Source: an uncultured Bacteroides sp. (GTDB lineage Bacteria; Bacteroidota; Bacteroidia; Cytophagales; Cyclobacteriaceae). From it: 64,000 bases of DNA. The stretch lies in the NCBI GenBank assembly GCA_902168185.1, contig CABHOV010000041.1, forward strand, positions 366,555 through 430,554. The letters are read 5' to 3'. A program made the position numbers and the translations under genes. Of this stretch, positions 8,516 to 16,576 are shown one piece after another; position 1 is the stretch's first letter, and the number at the start of each line of letters is the position of its first letter. A model generated the notes under the pieces. It was not told where the DNA came from. It did no database searches and worked only from the letters and a program-made list of their open reading frames with translations.

Positions 8516-9433
8516 ATGGACACACCAAATCGCACACAAAAAAAAGTAGCGCTGCTCGTAATGGCTGCAGGGATCGGAAGCCGATACGGAGGCATAAAAC
8601 AAATTGACGGATTTGGCCCCAATGGCGAAACAATCATGGATTACTCGCTTTTTGATGCCATTCGTGCAGGGTTCACAAAAATCGTGTTCATCGTTCGTGA
8701 TGAAATCCTGGAAACAGTAAAAGAAAAATTCCTTCCCAAACTTCAGGGCAAAGTTGAAGTCGAGTTTGTAGTACAGTCCATCGATAAACTTATACCATCA
8801 CATTATAATACCAACGAGCGTACAAAACCGTGGGGTACAGGGCATGCATTGTTATGCGCTAAAGATGTGATCACCGAGCCGTTCATCGCTATCAATGCTG
8901 ATGACTTTTATGGTAAGGATGCTTTTGCGTCAGTGGCGGATTATTTTAAGAATGACACCACGGGAGCTCACGCTATGGTTGGCTTTACATTGAGTAAAGT
9001 ATTATCGGAGCACGGAAGTGTTTCAAGAGGTGTGGGCCAGGCTGATAAAGATGGCTACCTGCAGTCTGTAGTGGAGCGTACAACTATAGTACTGGAAGAC
9101 GGTAAGATCATATCAAAAGAAAAGGAGGGCGATCGTATACTGGATCCGAATGCGCCAACGTCTATGAACTTCTGGGGCTTTCATCCGGAAGTGTTCAAGC
9201 TGGCATCAACGATGTTTGAAGACTTCTTGAAAGAGAATCATCAAAATCTGAAAGCAGAGTTTTATATACCGCTTATCGTAAATGAACTGATCCATAGAGG
9301 CATTGGTAAAGTGAAAGTATTGGGTGGAGGAAATATATGGTTCGGTGTTACCTATAAAGAAGATAAGGAAGAAGTATCAGCTAAAATTAAGTCATTGATT
9401 ACCAAGGGCGACTATCCTGACAAACTTTGGTAG
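8516..9433 (+). CDS. Sugar-1-phosphate nucleotidyltransferase
   Basis: 305-aa cytoplasmic nucleotidyltransferase. The GT-A-like NTP-binding signature LVMAAGIGSRYGGIKQ lies near residues 15-30, with FGPNGETIMDYSLFDA after it, and a metal-binding AINADDFYG near residue 126 (the DD pair). The single-domain length and the absence of a hexapeptide-repeat acetyltransferase tail separate it from GlmU. Paired with the following NahK-like kinase it would turn a hexosamine-1-phosphate into a UDP-sugar, the same logic as the AmgK-MurU recycling pair. The exact sugar (GlcNAc, GalNAc or MurNAc) is not shown. A perfect terminator at 9462-9525 separates it from the kinase, which has its own -7 box. Confidence 0.8.
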   Translation: MDTPNRTQKKVALLVMAAGIGSRYGGIKQIDGFGPNGETIMDYSLFDAIRAGFTKIVFIVRDEILETVKEKFLPKLQGKVEVEFVVQSIDKLIPSHYNTNERTKPWGTGHALLCAKDVITEPFIAINADDFYGKDAFASVADYFKNDTTGAHAMVGFTLSKVLSEHGSVSRGVGQADKDGYLQSVVERTTIVLEDGKIISKEKEGDRILDPNAPTSMNFWGFHPEVFKLASTMFEDFLKENHQNLKAEFYIPLIVNELIHRGIGKVKVLGGGNIWFGVTYKEDKEEVSAKIKSLITKGDYPDKLW

Positions 9434-9461
9434 CCTGATACAAGACTATTAAATGCAATTC

Positions 9462-9525
9462 AAAATCTCCTGCAGGTTCTCATAAAGCAGTTATTGTCTG
9501 CTGGAATCTGCAGGAGATTTTTTTG
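9462..9525 (+). terminator. Strong terminator after the nucleotidyltransferase
   Basis: Perfect 14-bp arms (AAAATCTCCTGCAG at 9462-9475, its complement at 9508-9521) ending in a T run. A smaller stem AGCAG/CTGCT (9486-9490, 9498-9502) is nested inside. Confidence 0.88.
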
Positions 9526-9564
9526 TCTTGTGCTATATATTTATACGCTATGCTCAATTGCATG

Positions 9565-9572
9565 TATATTTG
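9565..9572 (+). promoter_or_regulatory. -7 box immediately before the kinase start
   Basis: TATATTTG is a full match to TAnnTTTG, yet only four bases separate it from the ATG at 9577. If used, transcription would begin at or just before the start codon, giving a leaderless or near-leaderless mRNA. Confidence 0.4.
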
Positions 9573-9576
9573 ATTC

Positions 9577-10602
9577 ATGGCATTAGATGATATTCTGAGA
9601 AAATTTCCGCTGGGTACAGGCAAGTTTCAAGTAGAACCGATCCATGCAGGGTATATCAACCAAACATATAAGCTTACCGGAGAGAACTCCTATATACTTC
9701 AGCGCCTTAATAAAAATGTATTTAAACATCCGGAGATCGTAGCGAAGAACATTCGTGCAGCGGCAGACTATATTTACCGGCATGATCCGGATTATTTATT
9801 TCTCTCCAGTATTAAAACCACTTCCGGAGATGAAATGGTATACGATGAAGAGGGATTTCCCTGGCGTCTTTTCCCTTATATAGCGAATACAATTACCGTT
9901 AATAAAGTTGAAACGGAGGAAGAAGCATTTAATGCTGCCAGTGGTTTTGCTCGTCTTACAAAAAAGCTAGCGGGTTCTGATCCCACATTATTTCAAGCTA
10001 CCATCGATCGGTTTCATGATTTGCGCTGGAGGTATCAGCAATTTGAAGAAGCGTTAACACGAGCTACACCAGAGCGAAAAGAGGAAGCCTCGAGCGCAAT
10101 CAGGACATGTCAATCATATATATACCTGGTAGAAAAATATAGCCAGGTAATAGCGAGTGGTGATTTGAAGTTGCGCATCATGCATAACGACACAAAAATC
10201 AATAATATATTGTTTGATGCCACTACTCGTAGAGATGTTTGCGTGATCGACCTGGATACATTAATGCCCGGTTATTTCATTTACGATCTTGGTGATATGA
10301 TTCGCACATTTGTGAGCCCTGTTGATGAAGAAGTAAAAGATGTGTCGCAAATTGTTGTGCGGAAAAATATTTACGATGTGCTTGTGAAGGGATACCTCTC
10401 AGAGATGGATAGTATATTAACAGAGAAAGAGAAAGGTTTAATAGAATTCTCAGGGCAAATGATGACCTATATTATGGGATTGAGAATGCTAACCGATTTT
10501 TTGAATGGCGATATATACTATCAGACTAGTTATCCTAAACAAAACCTGATTCGCGCACGCAATCAATTAAGGTTGCTTGATTTGTTGGCGAGTAACGGAT
10601 AA
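9577..10602 (+). CDS. NahK-like N-acetylhexosamine 1-kinase (phosphotransferase family)
   Basis: 341-aa aminoglycoside-phosphotransferase-fold kinase. The run HAGYINQTYKL, then YILQRLNKNVF near residue 45, resembles bifidobacterial N-acetylhexosamine 1-kinase (NahK/LnpB), as do the catalytic loop MHNDTKINNILFD near residue 207 and the metal-binding IDLDTLMPG near residue 225. The C-terminal MGLRMLTDFLNGDIYY and YPKQNLIRARNQLRLL also match that family by recall. Predicted reaction: ATP-dependent C1 phosphorylation of GlcNAc/GalNAc (or a related sugar) in the cytoplasm. The product would feed the upstream nucleotidyltransferase. Homoserine-kinase-like or other APH functions are alternatives, but the whole-length resemblance to NahK is good. 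Confidence 0.78.
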   Translation: MALDDILRKFPLGTGKFQVEPIHAGYINQTYKLTGENSYILQRLNKNVFKHPEIVAKNIRAAADYIYRHDPDYLFLSSIKTTSGDEMVYDEEGFPWRLFPYIANTITVNKVETEEEAFNAASGFARLTKKLAGSDPTLFQATIDRFHDLRWRYQQFEEALTRATPERKEEASSAIRTCQSYIYLVEKYSQVIASGDLKLRIMHNDTKINNILFDATTRRDVCVIDLDTLMPGYFIYDLGDMIRTFVSPVDEEVKDVSQIVVRKNIYDVLVKGYLSEMDSILTEKEKGLIEFSGQMMTYIMGLRMLTDFLNGDIYYQTSYPKQNLIRARNQLRLLDLLASNG

Positions 10603-10641
10603 GGAAAATATTTCCGCGAACGGATATACTATATATCATTC

Positions 10642-10688
10642 CTCAGATTTCGCAGGAATATATGAGGAGTGTTCCTGCGAAATCTGAG
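10642..10688. terminator. Bidirectional terminator between kinase and manC
   Basis: Perfect 17-bp inverted repeat: CTCAGATTTCGCAGGAA at 10642-10658, its complement at 10672-10688, loop of 13. It lies between two convergent genes. It has no classical U tract, but it is flanked on both sides by the AT-rich string ATATACTATATA (10624-10635 and 10692-10703). Confidence 0.75.
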
Positions 10689-10696
10689 TGAATATA

Positions 10697-11776
10697 CTAT
10701 ATAAATTCAGTGGCTCCGGGCCGTGTTTTTACATCATTTACGAACTTGCGGAATTGCTCTTCTTTGTCTTTCTCGCAAACTATAATAACGTTTCCAAATT
10801 CTCCAACCAGGTATCCATTCAAGCCCTGTACTACAATAAGCTTGTCGGGTGAACCTTTAATGATGGAGTTACGCGTTTCATACATCAGCGTGTTTGCAGC
10901 AACAGCGTTGTTGTTATCATCTTTCTCAGAGATCTCGTGAATTGATCCCCATGAGCCAAGATCGCTCCATGTAAAATTGCCAAGGCATACATATACATTG
11001 GAGGCTTTCTCCATGATTCCGTAATCTATAGATATACTCTTGCTCTGCGAGTATGCACTGAGGATTGCTTCTTTTTCTTCGGGTGTACCAAGTTTCGGTT
11101 TTACAATTTCATCGAAGACTTCAGCAGTCTCTGGTAAATGTTGATGAAATGCATCTAGGATGGCTTTAGCTCCCCAAATGAAAACTCCCGAGTTCCATAC
11201 AAAGTCTCCACTCTCTAAAAATTTCTTTGCAAGTGATAGCTCAGGCTTTTCAGTAAAAGTCTTTACCTTTTTTGCAAAGGTTTTATCCGTATGATATTGT
11301 ATATAGCCATAGCCTGTTTCAGGTCGCGTAGGAGTAATGCCTAAGGTCATCAGTTTATCTTGTCCCTTCGCTTGATCGGCAGCCTTCTTGATTACGTCCA
11401 GAAACTCTTGCTCACGAAGTATAAGATGATCAGAAGGAGTTACTACTATGATAGCATCTGTACTTCGCTGTGCAATCTTATAGCTGGCATACGCTATACA
11501 GCAAGCTGTATTTTTTCGCATGGGCTCTGTAAGAATCTGCTCGTCTTTTATTTCTGGAATCTGCTGCTTTACAAGCTGTGCATGCTCTTCGTGTGTTACT
11601 ATATAAATGTTCTCTGCAGGACAAATGGGGAGGAAGCGTTCGAACGTAGATTGAAGTAAGGTTTTGCCGGTGCCAAGAACATCTAGAAATTGCTTCGGTT
11701 TAGAGTTACGACTGTATGGCCAAAAACGGACTCCGACACCACCGGCCATTAGCACTACATATAAATTTTTGTTCAT
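10697..11776 (-). CDS. manC: Mannose-1-phosphate guanylyltransferase
   Basis: 359-aa GDP-mannose pyrophosphorylase, making GDP-mannose from mannose-1-P and GTP for surface glycans. Motifs: VLMAGGVGVRFWPYSRNSKPKQF (GXGxRxWPxSR-KPKQF nucleotide-binding signature, residues 8-30), TPSDHLI, the FTEKPE sugar-phosphate motif, and FVWNSGVFIW. It lacks the C-terminal phosphomannose-isomerase domain of the bifunctional proteins, which is the normal Bacteroidota form. It follows kdsD by 72 bases on the same strand, so the two sugar-nucleotide genes may be cotranscribed. Confidence in the reaction is high; a link to the glycan locus 25 kb away is inference. Confidence 0.93.
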   Translation of the reverse strand: MNKNLYVVLMAGGVGVRFWPYSRNSKPKQFLDVLGTGKTLLQSTFERFLPICPAENIYIVTHEEHAQLVKQQIPEIKDEQILTEPMRKNTACCIAYASYKIAQRSTDAIIVVTPSDHLILREQEFLDVIKKAADQAKGQDKLMTLGITPTRPETGYGYIQYHTDKTFAKKVKTFTEKPELSLAKKFLESGDFVWNSGVFIWGAKAILDAFHQHLPETAEVFDEIVKPKLGTPEEKEAILSAYSQSKSISIDYGIMEKASNVYVCLGNFTWSDLGSWGSIHEISEKDDNNNAVAANTLMYETRNSIIKGSPDKLIVVQGLNGYLVGEFGNVIIVCEKDKEEQFRKFVNDVKTRPGATEFI

Positions 11777-11848
11777 TTAGTTTTTAGACGTAAGACGTTT
11801 TACAAAAGAAGTCAGTAACAGAATTTTATAAAAGAAATATTTGAAATA

Positions 11849-12817
11849 TTAGACGATTCCTTCTTTTAGAAGGTCATGTAAATGTACAAAACCGACAACT
11901 CGCGCTCCGTCCATGACAGGCAGTTGGGTAATATTTCCCTCTTGCATCTGATGTAAGGCTTTGACTGCAAATTCATCTTTTTCGATATTTTTTGGATTAC
12001 GCGTCATTATAGCGGAAGCTTTTATACCACTGAGGTCAGTATTCTTTTCAAGCATACGTCTAAGATCCCCATCGGTTATGATTCCTAATAAATTTTGGTG
12101 TTCATCTACTACAGCAGTACAACCAAGACGTTTAGACGATATTTCCAATATAACATCCTTAAGTGGAGCGTCTGGACTTACAAGTGGTAATGCATTATGA
12201 CTATAAACATCTGATACCTTTAAATATAGTTGCTTGCCTAATGAACCTCCCGGATGGTATTCAGCAAAGTCGCGACTTGAAAAATCCCGGATCTCCAACA
12301 AGCATACAGCAAGAGCATCACCGAGTGCAAGATGTGCAGTGGTGCTTGTAGTTGGAGCAAGATTATGAGGACATGCTTCTTCTGCAATCGTTGCATTTAA
12401 TATGAAATCAGCTTGCTGTGCTAAATATGAATTTGTATTGCTAACTAAAGCAACAAGCTTCGATCCTCTGCGTTTGAGTAGTGGGACTAATACTTTGACC
12501 TCTGGAGTGTTGCCACTCTTGGAGATACATATAACAATGTCATCTTTCTGAATCATGCCGAGGTCTCCATGTATAGCATCAGCAGCATGCATGAAAAGTG
12601 AAGGAGTTCCAGTGGAGTTTAACGTAGCAACAATTTTATTGGCGATGATGGCACTTTTGCCAACGCCTGTAATGACAACGCGGCCTTTCGCAGAATAAAT
12701 TTCTTTAACACAGGCTTCGAAATCGTCATCAATAAAATTGGTGAGATTCTGAATTGCTAAGGATTCATTTATTAATACATCCCGTGCAATTTTTTTAATA
12801 TTTTTTCCTAAATTCAA
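11849..12817 (-). CDS. kdsD: D-arabinose-5-phosphate isomerase (KpsF/GutQ), SIS + two CBS domains
   Basis: Interconverts ribulose-5-P and arabinose-5-P, the entry to Kdo synthesis for lipid A core. SIS domain with ITGVGKSAIIANKIVATLNSTGTPS and HAADAIHGDLGMI, then ISKSGNTPEV and the EYHPGGSLGKQL signature, followed by two CBS repeats (about residues 200-320, e.g. GIITDGDLRRML). The frame is open to a TTG at 12850, but that TTG is the end of a minus-strand -7 box (12848-12855), so it cannot be translated from that promoter. No ATG exists near the N-terminus. I therefore prefer the in-frame TTG at 12817 (MNLGKNIKKIARDVLINES), which gives the usual KdsD length. Divergent from recQ. Confidence 0.88.
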   Translation of the reverse strand: MNLGKNIKKIARDVLINESLAIQNLTNFIDDDFEACVKEIYSAKGRVVITGVGKSAIIANKIVATLNSTGTPSLFMHAADAIHGDLGMIQKDDIVICISKSGNTPEVKVLVPLLKRRGSKLVALVSNTNSYLAQQADFILNATIAEEACPHNLAPTTSTTAHLALGDALAVCLLEIRDFSSRDFAEYHPGGSLGKQLYLKVSDVYSHNALPLVSPDAPLKDVILEISSKRLGCTAVVDEHQNLLGIITDGDLRRMLEKNTDLSGIKASAIMTRNPKNIEKDEFAVKALHQMQEGNITQLPVMDGARVVGFVHLHDLLKEGIV

Positions 12818-12831
12818 TGCCTTTTCAAAAT

Positions 12832-12855
12832 TAGCTTTGTCTGTGGACAAAGATA
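12832..12855. promoter_or_regulatory. Face-to-face divergent promoters of kdsD and recQ in a near-palindrome
   Basis: Plus strand TAGCTTTG (12832-12839) and minus strand TATCTTTG (12848-12855) both match TAnnTTTG. They belong to a 24-base inverted repeat with 10-base arms (TAGCTTTGTC and GACAAAGATA, one mismatch, 4-base centre). The implied starts nearly coincide, and each promoter lies in the other gene's 5' region. No good TTG is seen at -33 for either. A dimeric regulator's operator is the alternative reading. Confidence 0.5.
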
Positions 12856-12872
12856 TAACTTATCAAGACGAA

Positions 12873-15065
12873 ATGATGTTGGTCGAAGAGAAAGATGCAC
12901 TAAAAGAAAGACTCAAGGAGATATTTGGGTATAGCCAGTTTCGTGGTAATCAGGAAACGATTATCCGTAATTTGCTGGATGGAAGAAATACATTTGTAAT
13001 CATGCCAACAGGAGCAGGTAAATCACTGTGTTATCAGTTGCCTGCTATGATCAATGATGGATTAGCGATTGTTATATCACCACTCATCGCGCTAATGAAA
13101 AACCAGGTAGATCAGATGAACGCATACGGTGTTAACGCGCGCTTCCTCAACTCTACATTAAGCAAAAGTGAAATCACGAGGTTGAAGAAAGAGTGTATGA
13201 ACGGTAACGTAAAACTTCTTTACGTTGCACCGGAATCACTCAACAAAGAAGAGACTATAGAATTTCTCAAGAAAGTAAATGTCTCTTTCGTTGCTATAGA
13301 TGAAGCTCACTGTATATCTGAATGGGGACATGACTTCCGTCCGGAGTATAGAAGAATCAAAGCAATGATTCACAACTTAGGTGATATGCCTGTGATTGCG
13401 CTTACAGCAACAGCTACACCGAAAGTACAAATCGATATTCAGAAGAACCTTCAGATGGAAGAAGCAGATGTATTCATCTCTTCATTCAATCGTAAGAATT
13501 TATACTACGAAGTTCGTCCGAAGAAAGAAACGAAGAAGCAACTGATCAAATTCCTGAAAGACCACAAAGGTAAATCTGGCGTGATCTATTGTCTCAGCAG
13601 AAAGAAGGTTGAAGAGATCGCACAACTACTGAATGTAAACGGATTTAAAGCGGCACCTTATCATGCTGGTCTTGATCCGGATGTGCGTATGAAAAATCAG
13701 GATGACTTTCTGAATGAAGAAGTAGACATCATCGTTGCTACTATAGCATTCGGTATGGGTATAGATAAACCGGATGTTCGTTTCGTAGTACACTACGATG
13801 TTCCTAAATCACTCGAAGGATACTATCAGGAAACAGGTCGTGCTGGTCGCGATGGATTAGAAGGCCTCTGCTTAATGTTCTATAGTCATAATGATTTGAA
13901 CAAGCTCGAGAAATTCAATAAAGATAAACCTGTACAGGAAAGAGAGAACGCGCGTATTCTTTTACAAGAGATGGAATACTATGCGGAGTCTCCTGTGTGT
14001 CGTAGAAGACAACTGCTTCATTACTTTGGTGAAGAGTATAAACAGGAGAACTGTGGTATGTGCGATAACTGTGTACATCCGCGCGAACGCTTTGAAGGTA
14101 TGGATGCTGTGGGGCTTGTAGTGCAGGCAGCAAAACTTACCAATGAGCGCTTCGGACTTAATCACCTTGTAAATGTTATACGTGGTGTTGAAGATGAGTA
14201 TGTAAAAAGTTACGGGCACTTTGATCTCTCGGTATATGGTAAAGGAGCAGATGAAGATGCTGACTATTGGAAATCAGTAATCCGTCAGACATTGATATAC
14301 CAGTATCTTGAAAAAGATATCGATAATATAGGGGCGTTGAAGGTTACAAAGCGAGGAGAAGATTTCATCAAGAAACCTCACTCGATAGAACTTGCACGCG
14401 ATCATGACTTTACTACCGAGGTAGATGAAGAAGAAGAATCAGCTGAACGTGTACCGGTAAATACAAAATCGTATGACGTTAAGTTGTTCGAGATTCTTAA
14501 AACACTTCGCAGGAAAATAGCGAAGGAAAAAAATCTTCCTCCGTATGTAATTTTCCAGGATCCTTCATTGGAGGAAATGGCTACAACCTATCCTACAACC
14601 AAAGATGACCTCGCGCAGGTGAATGGTGTAGGTATGGGTAAAGTGAATAAGTTCGGAAAGGAATTTCTGGAAGTTATTCAAAACTATGTAGATGAAAATG
14701 ATATTGAGACTGCAAGTGATGTAATCGTAAAAGCTTCTGTTAATAAATCGAAGACAAAAATCTTTATCATTCAGCAAATCGATCGTAAGGTAGATCTTGA
14801 AGAAATAGCGGAGACGATCAGCCTTTCATTTGAAGACATGCTGACAGAGATCGAGAACATTTGCTATTCTGGTACAAAGCTTAACTTGAATTACTATATC
14901 GACCAGGTGCTCGATGCACACAAGCAGGAAGATATACATGACTATTTCATGAACGCAGAAACCGATAGTCTTGAAGCAGCTCTGAATGATGACTCAATTG
15001 CTGATTACTCAGAAGAAGAAATCAGAATGATGCGCATCAAGTTTATGTCAGAATATGCAAACTGA
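12873..15065 (+). CDS. recQ: ATP-dependent DNA helicase RecQ
   Basis: About 730-aa 3'-5' superfamily-2 helicase for recombination and fork repair. From the ATG at 12873: Q-motif region FGYSQFRGNQ (residues 18-27), Walker A MPTGAGKS (44-51), DEAH box DEAHCISEWGHDFRP (from 143), aromatic-rich loop included, motif VI QETGRAGRDGL. The RecQ-Ct zinc cluster follows (CRRRQLLHYFGEEY plus CGMCDNC, near 380-405), then winged helix and an HRDC domain (about 520-600, LFEILKTLRRKIAKEKNLPPY). A C-terminal extension of about 120 residues (KSKTKIFIIQQIDRK onward) is common in Bacteroidota. In-frame TTG/GTG codons at 12837/12843 overlap or abut the -7 box, which argues for the ATG. Confidence 0.95.
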   Translation: MMLVEEKDALKERLKEIFGYSQFRGNQETIIRNLLDGRNTFVIMPTGAGKSLCYQLPAMINDGLAIVISPLIALMKNQVDQMNAYGVNARFLNSTLSKSEITRLKKECMNGNVKLLYVAPESLNKEETIEFLKKVNVSFVAIDEAHCISEWGHDFRPEYRRIKAMIHNLGDMPVIALTATATPKVQIDIQKNLQMEEADVFISSFNRKNLYYEVRPKKETKKQLIKFLKDHKGKSGVIYCLSRKKVEEIAQLLNVNGFKAAPYHAGLDPDVRMKNQDDFLNEEVDIIVATIAFGMGIDKPDVRFVVHYDVPKSLEGYYQETGRAGRDGLEGLCLMFYSHNDLNKLEKFNKDKPVQERENARILLQEMEYYAESPVCRRRQLLHYFGEEYKQENCGMCDNCVHPRERFEGMDAVGLVVQAAKLTNERFGLNHLVNVIRGVEDEYVKSYGHFDLSVYGKGADEDADYWKSVIRQTLIYQYLEKDIDNIGALKVTKRGEDFIKKPHSIELARDHDFTTEVDEEEESAERVPVNTKSYDVKLFEILKTLRRKIAKEKNLPPYVIFQDPSLEEMATTYPTTKDDLAQVNGVGMGKVNKFGKEFLEVIQNYVDENDIETASDVIVKASVNKSKTKIFIIQQIDRKVDLEEIAETISLSFEDMLTEIENICYSGTKLNLNYYIDQVLDAHKQEDIHDYFMNAETDSLEAALNDDSIADYSEEEIRMMRIKFMSEYAN

Positions 15066-15095
15066 TTAACGTTTAGCGTTATCAACGTATAGCTG

Positions 15096-15129
15096 AAACG
15101 TGAATGGGATATTCCCATTCACGTTTTTT
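15096..15129 (+). terminator. Terminator of recQ
   Basis: Perfect 14-bp stem (AAACGTGAATGGGA at 15096-15109, complement at 15113-15126) with a 3-base loop and a T run, 31 bases after the recQ stop. Confidence 0.9.
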
Positions 15130-15254
15130 GTTTTATAGCCATCTGATCGTTATCCATCATGGTTGTTTCACTTCGTCACTTCTAAACAATTCGCAGTTGG
15201 CAGATAACGATTCACAGTTAACTCCTCCCCGTTTTATTTAACCGATTTCGCGGC

Positions 15255-15262
15255 TATCTTTG
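15255..15262 (+). promoter_or_regulatory. -7 box of the purD-ricT-gldH operon
   Basis: TATCTTTG (TAnnTTTG) 22 bases before the purD ATG at 15285, after the recQ terminator. A TTTT run at 15232-15235 stands where the -33 element should be, a weak match. Confidence 0.45.
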
Positions 15263-15284
15263 GGATTCAACTGATTTGACCTCA

Positions 15285-16571
15285 ATGAATATACTTATAA
15301 TCGGCAATGGTGGGAGAGAACATGCTCTCGCCTGGAAAATAAAGCAAAGTCCTCAATGTGGTAAACTCTATGTTGCCCCAGGTAATCCGGGTACGGCAGA
15401 GATCGCTGAGAATGTATCCATCGCTGTTGATGAATTTTCTAAGCTCGGACAATTCTGTCTGGAGAATGCAATAGAACTTGTTATAGTCGGTCCTGAAGCA
15501 CCACTGGTAGATGGTATCCGCGACTTCTTTGAAGCTGATCCAAAGCTTAAGAACATCCTGATGGTAGGCCCAGGTAAAGTCGGAGCACAGCTGGAGGGAA
15601 GTAAAGATTTCTCCAAGCAGTTCATGCTCCGCAATAACATCCCTACAGCAAAAGCTAGAACGTTTCAAGTGACTGATCTTGATCAGGCTTTCGACTACAT
15701 ATCAACGTGTAAACCTCCAATCGTTTTAAAAGCAGATGGACTTGCCGCTGGTAAAGGCGTTATCATTAGCCTTAGCCAAACAGAAGCAAAGGCAGTGGTG
15801 AAAGAAATGCTTGTGAATAAAAAATTCGGAGCAGCAAGTGCGAAAGTATTGATCGAAGAGTTTTTGAACGGTATTGAGCTGTCTGTTTTTGTTTTAACGG
15901 ATGGTAAGGACTATGTAATTCTCCCTGAAGCGAAAGACTATAAGCGCATTGGTGATGGTGATACTGGTCCGAACACAGGAGGCATGGGCGCTGTGTCGCC
16001 CGTAGTGTTTGCGACAAGTTCATTTATGAAACGTGTAGAAGAAGAAGTAGTGAAGCCGACTATAGAAGGTTTGCAGAAAGATGGTATAGATTATAAAGGT
16101 TTCATCTTTGTAGGGCTGATGAATGTTGGAGGAACTCCATACGTCATCGAGTATAACGCGCGGATGGGTGATCCTGAAACGCAGGCCGTGATGCCTCGCA
16201 TTAAAAGTGATTTCCTTGAATTGTTGATAGCAGCGGCATCAGGTTCTTTAAAAGATAAAACGATCGAGATCGATGACCAGCATGCTGTTACGATCGCGTT
16301 GGTTTCAGGTGGATATCCAGGCGACTATGAAAAAGGAAAAGTTATCCGTGGCCTGCAGAATCATTCCAAGGCATTGGTCTTCCACGCAGGAACCAAACAG
16401 CATCAGGAAAATGTAGTAACAGAAGGAGGGCGTGTACTGGCTATATCTGGTAAAGGAAACTCCTTGGATGAAGCACGCGAGAAAGCGTATGAAACGGCCA
16501 AGCAGATCCAATGGGATGGCTTGTATTTTCGCAATGATATTGGACAGGATTTATTGAATTATAAAGTGTAA
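15285..16571 (+). CDS. purD: Phosphoribosylamine--glycine ligase (GAR synthetase)
   Basis: 428-aa ATP-grasp enzyme, second step of de novo purine synthesis (phosphoribosylamine + glycine + ATP). The N-terminal MNILIIGNGGREHALAWK is diagnostic. VVGPEAPLVDGI, KADGLAAGKGV (ATP-grasp nucleotide loop, about residue 150), GDGDTGPNTGGMGA and NARMGDPETQ (near residue 290) follow. A TTG three codons upstream is in frame, but ATG 15285 fits the family and leaves a short leader after the -7 box at 15255. First gene of an operon with ricT (5-base gap) and gldH (overlap). Linking a purine gene to a gliding lipoprotein looks incidental. Confidence 0.96.
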   Translation: MNILIIGNGGREHALAWKIKQSPQCGKLYVAPGNPGTAEIAENVSIAVDEFSKLGQFCLENAIELVIVGPEAPLVDGIRDFFEADPKLKNILMVGPGKVGAQLEGSKDFSKQFMLRNNIPTAKARTFQVTDLDQAFDYISTCKPPIVLKADGLAAGKGVIISLSQTEAKAVVKEMLVNKKFGAASAKVLIEEFLNGIELSVFVLTDGKDYVILPEAKDYKRIGDGDTGPNTGGMGAVSPVVFATSSFMKRVEEEVVKPTIEGLQKDGIDYKGFIFVGLMNVGGTPYVIEYNARMGDPETQAVMPRIKSDFLELLIAAASGSLKDKTIEIDDQHAVTIALVSGGYPGDYEKGKVIRGLQNHSKALVFHAGTKQHQENVVTEGGRVLAISGKGNSLDEAREKAYETAKQIQWDGLYFRNDIGQDLLNYKV

Positions 16572-16576
16572 GCCGG

